A program made the translations under genes and the position numbers. A DNA stretch of 64,000 nt from an uncultured Synechococcus sp. (lineage in GTDB: Bacteria > Cyanobacteriota > Cyanobacteriia > PCC-6307 > Cyanobiaceae): contig CASICK010000009.1 of NCBI GenBank assembly GCA_949373155.1, positions 104,062 to 168,061 on the forward strand. Reading direction: 5' to 3'. Shown piece by piece: positions 36,365 to 46,152 of this stretch. Under the pieces are notes generated by a model, which worked only from the letters and a program-made list of their open reading frames with translations, did no database searches and was not told the DNA's origin. The stretch's first letter is position 1, and every line of letters begins with the position of its first letter.

Positions 36365-37323
36365 AGCCGTTGACGGGCTGCTTCGGCGTCCTTTCCGATT
36401 TGTGCACTGAGCTCGTCGAGGCCTGAAAAGCGTTGTTGTCCGCGCAGCCGTTCCACCGGCTCCACGACAAGCTCCTGGCCAACCAGTTCGATGCGCCTGT
36501 CGAGTAGGTGCACCTCAACGGCTGAAGGTGAGTTGGGGTCCACGGTGGGCTGGGGGCCGAGATTCATGACCGCCGGAAGCGCTTCGCTATTTCGCCCTTC
36601 GCCATCGCGCTGCGTCCAGGCGCGGGCGGCATACACGCCAAGCCCTGGCAAAAATTTGCGCCCATCTACTTGCAGATTGGCGGTGGGCCAGCCCAAATCG
36701 CGCCCTAAGCCCCTACCGCGCACCACCGTTCCCCGGAAGCGGTAGGAGCGGCCGAGCAGGGTGCTGGCGGCTTGTAGGTCGCCATTCGCGAGCGCTTCGC
36801 GAATGCGACTGCTGCTCATTCGTCCTCCGGCATCCTCCAAAATGGGCAACACCGAAACCTGCACTCCAGCGGCTTCCGCTAAGGCTCGCAGCGTGTTGGT
36901 GTCGCCTTCCCGGCCCCGACCGAATCGGAAGTTGGCCCCCACGGCGATTTGGCGCGCCTTGAGGCAACCGACCAGCACCTGATCTACAAACTCGGCGGCA
37001 CTGAGCTGTGCCAGTTGGCGGTTGAAAGGCACCAAGACCAGCTGCTGGATACCCAACGGCTCGAGCAGCTCGAGCTTCTCTTCTGGGAGATCGAGGCGTA
37101 GGCGTGGCTCACCGTGAAGCACTTCGCGTGGGTGCGGCCAGAAGCTCACCACCGTGGGAATGGCATCGCGGTGATCTGTTTCAGTTACGGACGCAATGAC
37201 ACGCCGATGACCCGCATGGAGGCCGTCGAAGCTGCCCAACGCCAGGGTGGTGGGCGTTTTGGCCTGCTGTGGAGAGCAGAGAGGAATCAACGGCGTTGTG
37301 CACGGATCTGTGGTTGATGGCAA
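36346..37323 (-). CDS. ribF: Bifunctional riboflavin kinase/FAD synthetase
   Basis: 325 residues. The N-terminal nucleotidyltransferase (LGSFDGLHAGHRRVI, about 27-41; SSSRIREAL near residue 170) makes FAD from FMN; the C-terminal kinase (RGRGLGRDLGWPTANL, VMNLGPQPTVD) makes FMN from riboflavin. It is divergent from the DUF3611 gene (27 bases between starts). ribD at 62-63.5 kb belongs to the same supply route. Confidence 0.95.
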   Translation of the reverse strand: MPSTTDPCTTPLIPLCSPQQAKTPTTLALGSFDGLHAGHRRVIASVTETDHRDAIPTVVSFWPHPREVLHGEPRLRLDLPEEKLELLEPLGIQQLVLVPFNRQLAQLSAAEFVDQVLVGCLKARQIAVGANFRFGRGREGDTNTLRALAEAAGVQVSVLPILEDAGGRMSSSRIREALANGDLQAASTLLGRSYRFRGTVVRGRGLGRDLGWPTANLQVDGRKFLPGLGVYAARAWTQRDGEGRNSEALPAVMNLGPQPTVDPNSPSAVEVHLLDRRIELVGQELVVEPVERLRGQQRFSGLDELSAQIGKDAEAARQRLQAPAG

Positions 37324-37350
37324 GTTTGGACGACAGACCTCCTACATCGC

Positions 37351-37911
37351 ATGGCCGATCGGCTCGATCTCCAACTGCTCGCTCTTGGCTTGCGTCGCAC
37401 CGCTTGGATTCGCTTTTGGACGCAAACCGGCCTGGGAATTGTGATTTTGGGGGTGTTGATCTTTAACAACATCGGCGGCAGTTTGAGCAGAAATGCCGAT
37501 AAAGCCTTGGGGTTAGGGCCGGGCCTGTCGCTGACCACGCTCTCGTTTTTTGTGTTGTTGTTCAGTCTTTGGCAGGGCTGGTTGGTGGTCCGGCTGGGAC
37601 GGGCTTTGGCGAGTGGTGCGCGACCCAGTCGAGGGGAGGCCAGTCGCACGATCAAGCGCAGCTTGTTCGCTGATCTATTGGGCCTGGTGTTTGCCGCTGT
37701 TGGCTATCAATCCTTGGCTGGTGCCCTGTTTGTGCAGGCCTCGATGCAGACGCCAGGCATTGCCATTGGAGCAAGAGGAGCGGGAGAGAATATGGCGATC
37801 ACCTCCCTAGAGATGCTTTCGGTTCTGAGCAACACGCAGGTGTTGTTTGCTCATCTCATTGGTTTGCTGTTCTCGCTTTGGATGCTGCAGCGGATTTATC
37901 GCACGAGCTGA
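37351..37911 (+). CDS. DUF3611 (Tic21-like) membrane protein
   Basis: 186 residues. Four hydrophobic segments (about 26-48, 63-85, 105-127, 155-180) with FWTQTGLGIVILGVLIFNN and basic loops between. This matches DUF3611, related to chloroplast TIC21/PIC1, linked to iron or protein translocation at the envelope. Convergent with surE; the stops are 1 base apart. Confidence 0.85.
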   Translation: MADRLDLQLLALGLRRTAWIRFWTQTGLGIVILGVLIFNNIGGSLSRNADKALGLGPGLSLTTLSFFVLLFSLWQGWLVVRLGRALASGARPSRGEASRTIKRSLFADLLGLVFAAVGYQSLAGALFVQASMQTPGIAIGARGAGENMAITSLEMLSVLSNTQVLFAHLIGLLFSLWMLQRIYRTS

Positions 37912-37912
37912 G

Positions 37913-38710
37913 TCATTGATTGATGCGCAGTTGGGGTAAGGAGGAGAGACCTCCTCGCCAGAACAGCTCAGGTTGAATCGGTGTGAGCGACGGTGCATTC
38001 GCCTGGATTTGGGCTACATCGGTGGGCCAGTCGCGGGGGCCATCACCGCCCGACTCGAAATCTTCGACGGCTTCACCGGCCAACCAGTAATAGGTGCGCC
38101 CACGGGGGTCGACCCGAGGACTGAACTGTTCGTCGTAGCGGCGGATGGAAAGACGGGTCCAGCGCAGTTCCCCCATGGCCTCCTGCTTACAAGGCGGCAC
38201 GTTGAGATTGAGTAAAAGGTTCTCAGGCCATTGATCAGCAAGGGCGGCCTCTGCCACCTGCACGGCTAAATCTGCGGCGGCCTGGAATTCTCTCCACTGA
38301 AAACAGGCACTGCTTACGGCCATCGCCGGCAGGCCCTCCAGGGTTCCTTCCATCGCAGCTGCAACGGTTCCTGAACAGAACACATCGGTGCCGAGATTGG
38401 GGCCGTGGTTGATTCCCGACAGCACTAGGTCGGGCTTTTCAGGGAGCAACTCAAACAGGGCCAATTTCATGCAATCGGCTGGGGTTCCGCTGCATGCCCA
38501 GGCTTTGATTCCAGGTTCAAACAGCTCATCGGCGCGCTCGGCACGGATGGGGGTTTGGAGGGTTAGCCCATGGCCGGTGGCGGAGCGCTCCTGGTCGGGG
38601 CACACCACCGTGACCTGATGGCCTGCTGCGGCTGCCGCTGCCGCCAGGGTGCGGATGCCGTCGGCGAACACGCCGTCGTCGTTGCTGATCAGGATCCGCA
38701 GGGGCTTCAT
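37913..38710 (-). CDS. surE: 5'/3'-nucleotidase SurE
   Basis: 265 residues. [12 protein letters not shown] (about 8-19) holds the metal-binding Asp pair; [10 protein letters not shown] and [15 protein letters not shown] (here [11 protein letters not shown]) are conserved. Dephosphorylates nucleoside monophosphates; associated with stress survival. Divergent from pheS. Confidence 0.94.
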   Translation of the reverse strand: MKPLRILISNDDGVFADGIRTLAAAAAAAGHQVTVVCPDQERSATGHGLTLQTPIRAERADELFEPGIKAWACSGTPADCMKLALFELLPEKPDLVLSGINHGPNLGTDVFCSGTVAAAMEGTLEGLPAMAVSSACFQWREFQAAADLAVQVAEAALADQWPENLLLNLNVPPCKQEAMGELRWTRLSIRRYDEQFSPRVDPRGRTYYWLAGEAVEDFESGGDGPRDWPTDVAQIQANAPSLTPIQPELFWRGGLSSLPQLRINQ

Positions 38711-38748
38711 CAGGGGTGGGTGTATGCGTTGGATGGAACCTAGTCGTG

Positions 38749-39792
38749 ATGGCTGCCTACAGTCATGGCCGCGATACCGATGCCTTGAGCGCCACGATCT
38801 CCCTGCAGCAGCTCACTGATCAGCTGGACGCCTTAGAGGCAGAGGCGGCCGTTGAGATTCAGGCAGCAACCGATGCCGCTGCTCTTGAGCAGCTCCGCGT
38901 TGGATTGCTCGGTAAAAAGGGGCGGTTGTCCGCCGTTCTGGGGGCGATGGGCAAGCTGCCAGGGGAGGAACGCCCGGTGGTAGGCCAACGCGCCAATGTC
39001 TTGAAGACCCTGGTGCAGCAGCTGCTCTCTGAGCGGCTGCAATCCGTGAAGAGCGCTGCCATGGAGGTGCGGATCGCCTCTGAAACGCTCGATGTCACGG
39101 CGGCTCCGCTTGGGGTACCGATGGGACATCGGCACCCTCTGATCACCACCACAGAGGAGATTGTTGATCTGTTCTGTGGCCTCGGCTATCAGGTGGAAGA
39201 AGGCCCAGAAGTGGAGACGGATCACCACAACTTCACGGCGTTAAACATCCCTCCTGAGCACCCTGCGCGAGACATGCAGGACACGTTTTATCTGCAAGAC
39301 AACCTGTTGTTGCGCACCCACACCTCCCCGGTACAGATCCGCCACCTCGAAACGAATCCACCGCCGGTGCGGATCGTGGCTCCAGGCCGGGTGTATCGGC
39401 GGGATGCGGTCGATGCGACCCATTCGCCTGTGTTTCATCAAGTGGAGGTGTTAGCGATCGATGAAGGCTTGGATTTCAGCCATCTCCGTGGCACGGTGAT
39501 GCAGTTTCTCAAGGCGTTCTTTGGCGACCTGCCAGTGCGCTTTCGCGCCAGTTACTTCCCGTTTACAGAACCCTCGGCTGAGGTTGATGTTCAATGGCGA
39601 GGGCGCTGGCTTGAGGTGATGGGTTGCGGGATGGTGGATCCGGCAGTGCTGGAGGGGTTAGGCCTTGATCCCGATCGTTGGAGCGGTTTTGCTGCCGGTT
39701 TAGGAGTGGAACGGTTTTGCATGGTGCGTCATGGCATTGACGACATCCGCCGTTTGTACACCAGTGATCTGCGCTTCCTGGATCAATTCTGA
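38749..39792 (+). CDS. pheS: Phenylalanyl-tRNA synthetase, alpha subunit
   Basis: 347 residues from ATG 38749 (an upstream frame would add 11 residues). The N-terminal coiled coil (about 12-95) binds tRNA; the class II core has [37 protein letters not shown] (motif 2 area) and [16 protein letters not shown] (motif 3). pheT is elsewhere. About 1.1 kb without a sizeable gene follows. Confidence 0.95.
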   Translation: MAAYSHGRDTDALSATISLQQLTDQLDALEAEAAVEIQAATDAAALEQLRVGLLGKKGRLSAVLGAMGKLPGEERPVVGQRANVLKTLVQQLLSERLQSVKSAAMEVRIASETLDVTAAPLGVPMGHRHPLITTTEEIVDLFCGLGYQVEEGPEVETDHHNFTALNIPPEHPARDMQDTFYLQDNLLLRTHTSPVQIRHLETNPPPVRIVAPGRVYRRDAVDATHSPVFHQVEVLAIDEGLDFSHLRGTVMQFLKAFFGDLPVRFRASYFPFTEPSAEVDVQWRGRWLEVMGCGMVDPAVLEGLGLDPDRWSGFAAGLGVERFCMVRHGIDDIRRLYTSDLRFLDQF

Positions 39793-40935
39793 TTTGAATC
39801 AATCAAGCTTGAGTTGAAGCCTTTGATCTTGATTCTTAATGCACTGGGCATGAATCTCAACCCCCCAGGCTATGAGGCATTTGTGGAGATAGCCATTCTC
39901 CTAAATGTGCTGCAACTTCAGCATTAGAAACATTTTAAAAGACTTTCTTGGCGTTCATTTTTGTTTACCGCGTTTAGGCAGGGCATTATTAAGGAGCGGA
40001 AACAAGTGACCTGCTGAGAGGGACGAAACCTTCTGTTTTTATGGCATAGTGATGTTTAAATCTCGTATAGCATTGGTTTGGTTAAATTATATTAAAGCTT
40101 GAATGTGACGGGTTCAAAATTGATTCCGGCAAATTGTATAAATATCTTATTTATAAGAAGTCGATGACAATTTGACTGTGTGATGAGTGTTAATTTAAGC
40201 CTTATGCCTTTTCTTATGCCTAGCATGAGTGTGCTTGGAAGACAGGTGTAGAAGGTTGGATGCTTTCGATTCATCCTCAGCTTTGGTCAGCTTTGTTACC
40301 AGATTCCAGGTATCTTGTGGTGAGAGCTCGCCTTCTTCATTCCACTTAAGGCTTGATAGGTTGTTGGTTGCCATGCTGAAATCAACGAGTGGCGAAACCC
40401 TAAGGGGAGTAACAATGCTGGCGTTAGAACCTGCATTCTTTTTAACGGGAGAAATTGTTAAAAAGGTTTGATTTGATACAGGAGATAGCCAAAAGCCACA
40501 CTTTTGAGTTTTTGGGCTTTTATGTATCAGTCATTGCCATCAGGAAGAGAGTCCCCTCAGTGGCGAAGTTCACTCAAGCCTATTGATTGCAGCAAAGCCC
40601 CGAGCATGGTTGGGATCAATATGTATTACTCGGTCCAAACATCTGGCGAAATTTGATTCGTCTTAGCAGGTAATTGCATTAATGGGATCGCTCAGAGGCT
40701 CAAAATCGAAAAGCTTACTCACCTTCTCCCTTGATTTAGCAGGGGCTCCCTTGAAATTAGATGTGTCATTGCAATTCATCTTCTGTCAGTCTTCAATGAG
40801 CTGGCAGCAGCTAGATGATGCCAGCTGAGTCGTCGCCCTTCTAACACCGTTGTGACCTCCTGAACCTTGCTCCAAATCTCAAGGCAAAGGCTTCAAGAGA
40901 TTGATGCTTTACTCATTGTCCATAGCGATAGGGCA
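39793..40935 (+). other. 1.1-kb gene-poor AT-rich stretch
   Basis: No sizeable gene is convincing. It holds short frames with plausible starts: 25 codons at 39850-39927, and 18 codons at 40414-40470 preceded by AAGGGGAG (an upstream in-frame ATG at 40372 gives 32 codons). A hairpin pair at 40490-40521 follows the latter. CGGAAACAAG near 39993 resembles one copy of the Yfr2-type RNA motif but stands alone. Composition is clearly more AT-rich than the flanking core genes. Confidence 0.5.
40490..40521 (+). terminator. Possible terminator with two alternative stems
   Basis: CAAAAG/CTTTTG (loop CCACA) followed by AG and five T forms one hairpin. AAAAGCC/GGCTTTT, using the same left arm, forms another ending in a T run. 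They exclude each other. It follows a short ORF with a good ribosome site by 20 bases. Confidence 0.45.
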
Positions 40936-41229
40936 ATGGCGTTTATCAATCTGCTGGTCTTGAGCTTTGTCCTTTCTGCTGGCGTCATCCCAACGAGTCA
41001 CGCTAAAGATCCAGAACCACTCAAACTTGGCAAGTGCGACCCTGTCGGCGCAGTGAAAACCCTTGATGCAGAATTAAAGAAAGGAAAAAGTCTGAATGAT
41101 TCGATGACAATGGTTATTAAAAGTAAGCAATTTGATGGCTCAAAATCCTGTATCACTTTCATTCGGGAAGCATCCATGGAAGATCGTGAATCAGCTCCCT
41201 ATGCTTTTAAAAAGCTTTGGATGGAGTAA
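40936..41229 (+). CDS. Small secreted protein of unknown function
   Basis: 97 residues from ATG 40936; upstream codons in frame lack features. Residues 1-23 are a signal peptide (INLLVLSFVLSAGVIPTSHA, cut after AHA-like site). The mature part is about 74 residues, Lys-rich, with two cysteines (GKCDPVG and KSCITF) that may form a disulfide. No family recognised. It stands alone in a gene-poor stretch. Confidence 0.65.
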   Translation: MAFINLLVLSFVLSAGVIPTSHAKDPEPLKLGKCDPVGAVKTLDAELKKGKSLNDSMTMVIKSKQFDGSKSCITFIREASMEDRESAPYAFKKLWME

Positions 41230-41295
41230 TCATCATCCTTCGTCCATACTCTTGTCAAAACATCGTGCGCCAGGTGATCGATACAATGGTTGTAT

Positions 41296-41508
41296 TTAAA
41301 CCTCTACTGCATCAGCTTTCAGTGACTCCATCAAGAGATCAAATCGAACTGTGTCTCCTAAGCAACACATCGTTATTAGGAAATGTGACATGAGGTAGCC
41401 AGTGAAATGAGCCTCCCGGCTGATATCAATTCGATCTCTATAGGCATCAATTGTCTCGTTAAGTTCGAGGCTTGCCTGTAAGCACATGTTCTCAACTCTT
41501 AATGATGT
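41296..41508 (-). CDS. Possible small protein of unknown function
   Basis: 70 residues from ATG 41508. The sequence has a natural look (ASLELNETIDAYRDRIDIS, then FLITMCCLGDTVRFDLLMESL) with alternating charged and hydrophobic positions and one fairly hydrophobic helix. No ribosome site or family is evident, and a competing ORF on the other strand overlaps its 5' end. Confidence 0.35.
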   Translation of the reverse strand, partial: TSLRVENMCLQASLELNETIDAYRDRIDISREAHFTGYLMSHFLITMCCLGDTVRFDLLMESLKADAVEV

Positions 41509-41704
41509 CATAACTGTTCCCGTTGCGACTACTCTGAACACACATCACAAGCTCGGCATCAGTCGGTATACCTACGCGCTTGAATGTGTTTACTTGACTA
41601 TAAGTAGAGTCATAGACGTACAGGATGCACTAATCGCTCGATATCACCTGACCTATCTCAGGGGCTTTGATTTGATCTGGTCTTTATTGAGTAGCCCCCA
41701 ATGA

Positions 41705-41842
41705 CCCCCCAGGCGATCGGTTCAGGATGTTTACCGTCTGACATCGCGCACCCGCAACCGTCAGACCGATGTGGTCGCTTATGGCTTTGGTGGGCCTAAT
41801 AGGTCTCTAGCGGTAGCGGCCATGCTCGCTGACGACTATTAA
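41705..41842 (+). pseudogene. Coding-like fragment without a start
   Basis: Frame from 41705 to TAA at 41842 encodes 45 residues including DVYRLTSRTRNRQTDVVAYG and NRSLAVAAMLADDY, with local base composition like core genes (GC-rich) inside an AT-rich region. A TGA closes it just upstream and there is no ATG/GTG/TTG near the beginning. Read as the remnant of a C-terminal exon-like piece of a lost gene; the family is not identified. Confidence 0.35.
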
Positions 41843-42102
41843 GCAACGAGTTTTTCTTAACAGGGGCTTCCCTTAATTTTGTATTGGTAAGGCATAAATT
41901 GACCGCTTGAGCCAGAGCTATGTATCTTAACGAACATTAGTTGTGCTACTTCTGATTCTGTTCTGTATTAGTAGGGCACAAAAGTAAGCTCAATTTGTAG
42001 CAGGATGAACGCGATATCGGTTGACGCTATGGGTATAAAAGATGTGTAGCTTATCTACTACTAACGTTCACCTCGCATCCCCATCTGTGAGGCGCAGACA
42101 CT

Positions 42103-42131
42103 CAGGCCACGGAACGGGGGCCTGTGTTTTT
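42103..42131 (+). promoter_or_regulatory. Leader hairpin with T run before the DUF4278 gene
   Basis: CAGGCC (42103-42108) pairs with GGCCTG (42119-42124) over a 10-base loop, followed by TGTTTTT and then directly by the ribosome site GAGGA (about 42132) and ATG. It looks like a terminator placed in the leader, which would allow attenuation. Confidence 0.5.
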
Positions 42132-42143
42132 GAGGAACTTCTC

Positions 42144-42251
42144 ATGACTCTGACTTATCGCGGCAAGCAGTATGCACAAACCAAGAGTGCATCGACATCT
42201 GCTTCAAATAAAATCCGTCTTACGTATAGAGGTGTTGTTTACGCTAAGTAA
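42144..42251 (+). CDS. DUF4278-family short protein
   Basis: 35 residues from ATG 42144, preceded by GAGGA at good spacing. It begins LTYRGKQY and ends IRLTYRGVVYAK: the doubled LTYRG motif is the hallmark of the cyanobacterial DUF4278 family, often present in many copies per genome. Function unknown. A leader hairpin precedes it and a strong terminator follows, so it is a single-gene transcript. Confidence 0.8.
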   Translation: MTLTYRGKQYAQTKSASTSASNKIRLTYRGVVYAK

Positions 42252-42268
42252 TTGACCCCTTTCGCATT

Positions 42269-42302
42269 AAAAAGCCCTTGCCACATCGGCTGGGGCTTTT
42301 TT
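42269..42302 (+). terminator. Rho-independent terminator after DUF4278 gene
   Basis: AAAAAGCCC pairs with GGGCTTTTTT across a 15-base loop, ending in a T run, 18 bases after the stop. Strong. Confidence 0.9.
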
Positions 42303-42825
42303 GTGCCTCGCCCTGGATTCAAAGCTTCATTGCTTACATTTCTCGCATTGCTTTTCATTTAAGAGAACATTGGATGATCCACCTTAATGATCGCTAGACA
42401 AGTAAGTTTAGATAGAAATATGAGTCTGAAATTGTGCGCAGACTGTTGCATTTCTTTCCTCTTTTGCCTATTGATCATGCCTTGGTTGTGGTGTGATGAA
42501 GCTGTATCCATGTTTGTTGTGCCGTAAAAACCCACGATTAGTGGTTTCAAAGGGCAAAACTCTGCAAACTGTGTCCTTGCTCCTCATCAATCTCTGTTCT
42601 TAGTGTGTTTGAGGGCTCATTAGGCGCCTTGGAGATCGTTCGGATCGTCTTGCGCCATGAGTGGTCGTTTCTGTTTCATCTCCTCAACCGTGGCGATGCC
42701 TCCGAGCCGCGACTGCCTCAATCCCTTACATCGCCTCTCGCTGATTGTGTCGTTTCTACGTTCTAGTCGTCGTTGAGTGGGATGAAAGCAACCAACTTTT
42801 AAATGCTGCTGCACACCGTTAGTGA
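42303..42825 (-). other. 520-base stretch, no clear gene
   Basis: Two reverse-strand frames exist: 42359-42550 (63 codons, no ribosome site) and 42620-42838 (72 codons from TTG, overlapping the next gene by 13 bases; its end, EEMKQKRPLMAQDDPNDLQG, has a protein-like look). Neither can be assigned; the second is the better candidate. Confidence 0.4.
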
Positions 42826-44442
42826 TTAACGAAGCCAAGGATGTTTCAGTCCAAAGAGATTCAGTGAATCCATCACGGCTTTGTTGATGGTTCGACCGAG
42901 CACCACCTGTGGCTCATCCGCGCGAATCGGGATCACAGGATGTTCAAGGCTTTGAGACTGCATTGCTCCCGAGATGATCTTGCGCCTCAGCAGTGAGTTT
43001 CCTGCTTCTAAACCGCATACATAGGCGCGCTCCTGGCATAGCCCTTTGGCGCCATGTTCTTGCGCGCCCATCCGCACCCAGTCGCCAGCGCAGACGATCG
43101 AGGCTACGGAGGTTTCCAAGGGTGGACGTTGCTTGAAACTTCCCGGGGAAAAGAGCGACACAGCATTGGGATAGCGCTGCACCTCAGACTCGAGCACTCT
43201 TGCCTCCTTGAAGCGGGAATCGCTGATCGGTAGCAACTGTTGAGTGAGCAATTCGATGATCGCTTGATCCTCCATGAGTGCGATCTTGGAGGCGTTGTAA
43301 AAGTCGCTGGCAATCACTGAACCCTGAGGCTCATTTCCACCCCAGAGGGCTGGTTCGGCCTTGCTTTGTAGTTGTTCGAGCATGAAGAAGGTGCCGCCTG
43401 CTCCTTGTAAGGATTCGAAGCGAGAGAACACATTGGCCGGGTAGGGGATCGGGACATAGCGATCGAGCCATAGCCGCACGGACACCACATCAATCGCGCC
43501 AAGAGATCCAGCTGCAACCAGCTCCGGTGCTGCCTCTCGGCACTCTGGAGATTGGGACATGATTGAGCGGATGCCTTTGGATCCCACGGCTAAAACCACC
43601 GCATCCACGTCTTGAATGCAATCGGTTTTGCCCGTTGCAACGGATTGAATACCAACAGCGTTGATCTGGTTGGTTCCTGGTGCGAAGCGCAAGCTGGTAG
43701 CAAGGGTCCCGCCCAGTACATGCAAATTATGTTCTGCAATCAGTCGTTGACTTAGGGGTTCAAAGAGTTTCTTGGCGATGCTTTCTGCATTGATCCAGCG
43801 CACATCAAATGAATCTTGATGGGCTAATGCGTAGTAATACAGCAGCTCCATCGTTACGGCAGCTGATAACTCCTCTGGAGGCTTGAACAGGCCCACAAGC
43901 AATATGGGCCTTAGGAAATCATTGATCAAGCGTTGGCTAATTCCTAGCTTGACGAATAGGTCTTGGGCACTGAGTTTGTCGTATTCATTGAAAATATCTT
44001 CGCTTCGATTCAGATCTAAAATCGTATAAAGAAGTCCGCTAATACTGAGGCGATCTTGTAAGGGAAGCCGTTTGAAGTTTGTGAATGTGGCCACCATCTG
44101 GCCTAGGGGGCTGGGCCAGGCTGGTGCGTCGCCAAACACCGGAGCTGTGGCTTCCAGGCCATCGGGAGACCAGAAGGCGCTGGTGGTGAACTCGGTATAG
44201 ATATCGCCGAGGTTGAGGTCTTCCGTCAGGGCATTGATGTTGGGGTAGTCCTTCCAAAACCCCCGCGTGCCTGCCTCGAATGGTTTGCCGCTTTTGGTCA
44301 TCAGTGGTGTGCTGCCGGTGGGATCACTGATCCCGTCGACCAGGGTCACGCGAACACCCGCTTCGCAGAGAGATTTAGCGGCGCCCCATCCTGCCCACCC
44401 CGCTCCGATCACGACCACATGGGACGGCGTGTTGTTTGGCAT
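42826..44442 (-). CDS. FAD-dependent oxidoreductase, phytoene/zeta-carotene desaturase-like
   Basis: 538 residues. Dinucleotide fold at the start (VVVIGAGWAGWGAAKSL, about 9-25), GKPFEAGTRGFWKDYPN, LRPILLVGLFKPPEELSAAV, and the C-terminal FAD motif CAGDWVRMG then HGAKGLCQERAYVCGLEAG. This is the plant/cyanobacterial desaturase (CrtP/CrtQ) superfamily, though the sequence is divergent and the substrate is uncertain; it may act on carotenoids or other isoprenoids. Divergent from nadK with 139 bases between starts. Confidence 0.85.
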   Translation of the reverse strand: MPNNTPSHVVVIGAGWAGWGAAKSLCEAGVRVTLVDGISDPTGSTPLMTKSGKPFEAGTRGFWKDYPNINALTEDLNLGDIYTEFTTSAFWSPDGLEATAPVFGDAPAWPSPLGQMVATFTNFKRLPLQDRLSISGLLYTILDLNRSEDIFNEYDKLSAQDLFVKLGISQRLINDFLRPILLVGLFKPPEELSAAVTMELLYYYALAHQDSFDVRWINAESIAKKLFEPLSQRLIAEHNLHVLGGTLATSLRFAPGTNQINAVGIQSVATGKTDCIQDVDAVVLAVGSKGIRSIMSQSPECREAAPELVAAGSLGAIDVVSVRLWLDRYVPIPYPANVFSRFESLQGAGGTFFMLEQLQSKAEPALWGGNEPQGSVIASDFYNASKIALMEDQAIIELLTQQLLPISDSRFKEARVLESEVQRYPNAVSLFSPGSFKQRPPLETSVASIVCAGDWVRMGAQEHGAKGLCQERAYVCGLEAGNSLLRRKIISGAMQSQSLEHPVIPIRADEPQVVLGRTINKAVMDSLNLFGLKHPWLR

Positions 44443-44581
44443 CGCTCAGGCTCGCCTCTGGGGGTTGCCTGAACGCTACGCAGGGCTGGTGGCGGGGCGA
44501 CCCTGGCTTCAAAAAACAACCTGACGCTGCTGTGAGCGGATTTTTCTCATAAAATGGGTGCGTTCTTTTGAGACGCGATCG

Positions 44582-45490
44582 GTGCCCAGGGTCGGACTGA
44601 TCGTGAATGACGGAAAGTCACTCGCCGTTGACACTGCTCAAACGATTCAGGAGCGGCTAGAACTCGCCGGCCATGAGGTGGTCCGAGTCAGCAGCTCTGG
44701 GGGCATGGTGGGTTTTGCCAACCCAGACCAGCACTTGCGGATGCTTGGGTACAACGCCTGCGTGCCAGAGGGATTCGATGCCTCAATGGCGCTGGCCATC
44801 GTGTTGGGAGGTGATGGCACGGTGCTGTCAGCAGCCCGTCAAACAGCACCGATTGGTGTGCCAATTTTGACGATTAATACTGGCCATCTCGGCTTTCTCG
44901 CAGAGGCCTATCTCGGTGATCTCGATAAGGCCCTCGAGCAGATCCTCACCGATCGCTGGACGATCGAGGAGCGCGCCAACATGGTTGTGACTGTGATGCG
45001 CGGAGACCAACGGCGTTGGGAAGCCTTGTCTCTTAATGAGATGGCCTTGCACCGTGAGCCTCTCACCAGCATGTGCCATTTCGAAATTGCGATTGGCCGG
45101 CATGCACCTGTTGATATCTCCGCTGATGGAGTGATCCTGTCGACCCCGACAGGGTCGACGGCCTATGCCCTTAGCGCTGGCGGACCTGTGATCACCCCCG
45201 AATGTCCGGTGTTACAACTCACGCCGATTGCCGCCCATTCCTTGGCCTCGCGTGCGCTCGTATTCAGTGATCAGGAACCCGTCACCGTCTTTCCAGCCAC
45301 TCCCGAGCGCCTGATGATGGTGGTGGATGGAAGCGCAGGTTGTTATGTGTGGCCTGAGGACCGGGTTTTGATCCGGCGAAGTGACCATCCCGTGCGCTTT
45401 GTACGCCTCTCGGACCATGAGTTTTTCCAGGTGTTGCGCAACAAGTTGGGCTGGGGCTTGCCCCATGTGGCGAAGCCGGATCGTCCATGA
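44582..45490 (+). CDS. nadK: NAD kinase
   Basis: 302 residues from GTG 44582, giving the common [11 protein letters not shown] start; a GTG at 44558 would add eight residues. Makes NADP from NAD. Motifs: [12 protein letters not shown] (about 82-93), [19 protein letters not shown] and [16 protein letters not shown]. All catalytic residues are present. Cyanobacteria usually have two NAD kinases; which this is cannot be told. Confidence 0.95.
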   Translation: MPRVGLIVNDGKSLAVDTAQTIQERLELAGHEVVRVSSSGGMVGFANPDQHLRMLGYNACVPEGFDASMALAIVLGGDGTVLSAARQTAPIGVPILTINTGHLGFLAEAYLGDLDKALEQILTDRWTIEERANMVVTVMRGDQRRWEALSLNEMALHREPLTSMCHFEIAIGRHAPVDISADGVILSTPTGSTAYALSAGGPVITPECPVLQLTPIAAHSLASRALVFSDQEPVTVFPATPERLMMVVDGSAGCYVWPEDRVLIRRSDHPVRFVRLSDHEFFQVLRNKLGWGLPHVAKPDRP

Positions 45491-45676
45491 CCGAGCAGGG
45501 CGTGGTGGATCTAGAAGCCTCGGGCTTCACAGCTTTGGAGTGGAGGCCAGCTGCCTCAGTTGGGTTTGCTTCGTGATTGTGGTGGGTGATTTGCAGCTTG
45601 AATCTGCCACTTGCTTGGTGTGTCCTGGCCGTGGCTATTGCCTCAACAATGGCGTTCCTTTTCTGAAGAGCTCTTA

Positions 45677-46141
45677 ATGGACGTCTCTCCTCCCCAGCAG
45701 TTGCCCCTTGAGGCGCAATGGTGCGTTCGCCCCGATACCTGTGTGCTGTTGGAAGTGGCAGATCAGCCCCGCGAGCAACGGCTTGGGCTGATGCAACGCC
45801 CGGCCTTGCCACCGTTGCGGGGAATGTGGTTCCCGTTTAAACCTGCACGTCCGCTGCGTTTCTGGATGCTGAACACGATTGCTCCACTCGACATGGTGTT
45901 CGTGCACCAGGGTGAGGTGATTGCGATCGAGGCTGAGGTGCCGATCTGCCCCGCTCTGCCCTGCAAGGGCTTTGGGCCGATGGCTGATGCGGACAGCGTG
46001 ATTGAACTAGGGGCGGGGGAGGCCAAGCGTCTGGGGCTTGGCGTTGGCGACGCGGTAGCGATTGAAGCGATCACTTTTATGAGCCCAACGCAGAAAGTCG
46101 ATGAGATACGTCCTAGCGTCAGTGGCGATACATTGAGGTAA
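45677..46141 (+). CDS. DUF192-family protein
   Basis: 154 residues from ATG 45677; an upstream extension in frame lacks conservation. DUF192 core: LEVADQPREQRLGLMQRPAL, GMWFPFKPARPLRFWMLNT, PLDMVFVHQGEVIAIEAEVP. No clear signal peptide. Family members are small beta-barrel proteins of unknown function, often exported. Convergent with a small reverse-strand gene. Confidence 0.88.
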   Translation: MDVSPPQQLPLEAQWCVRPDTCVLLEVADQPREQRLGLMQRPALPPLRGMWFPFKPARPLRFWMLNTIAPLDMVFVHQGEVIAIEAEVPICPALPCKGFGPMADADSVIELGAGEAKRLGLGVGDAVAIEAITFMSPTQKVDEIRPSVSGDTLR

Positions 46142-46152
46142 CGCTGGCGTGC

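Larger units (their letters stand above)
41230..42143 (+). other. 900-base gene-poor stretch with a possible gene relic
   Basis: Contains a doubtful reverse-strand ORF (41296-41508) and a start-less coding-like fragment (41705-41842), both listed separately. A TATAAA box near 42034 lies about 110 bases before the DUF4278 gene and could be its promoter -10 element. Nothing else is recognised. Confidence 0.5.

Noticed and set aside
39985..40005. Single Yfr2-like GGAAACA motif
   Set aside because: Yfr2-type RNAs carry it at least twice; only one copy is seen.
40229..40471. 80-codon forward frame
   Set aside because: No natural composition in its first two thirds; only the last 18-32 codons have a plausible start.
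41486..41704. 73-codon forward frame
   Set aside because: Competes with a better reverse frame and has no features.
45487..45576. 29-codon frame starting at the nadK stop (ATGA)
   Set aside because: No family, no membrane span and no follow-on gene in coupling; likely chance.
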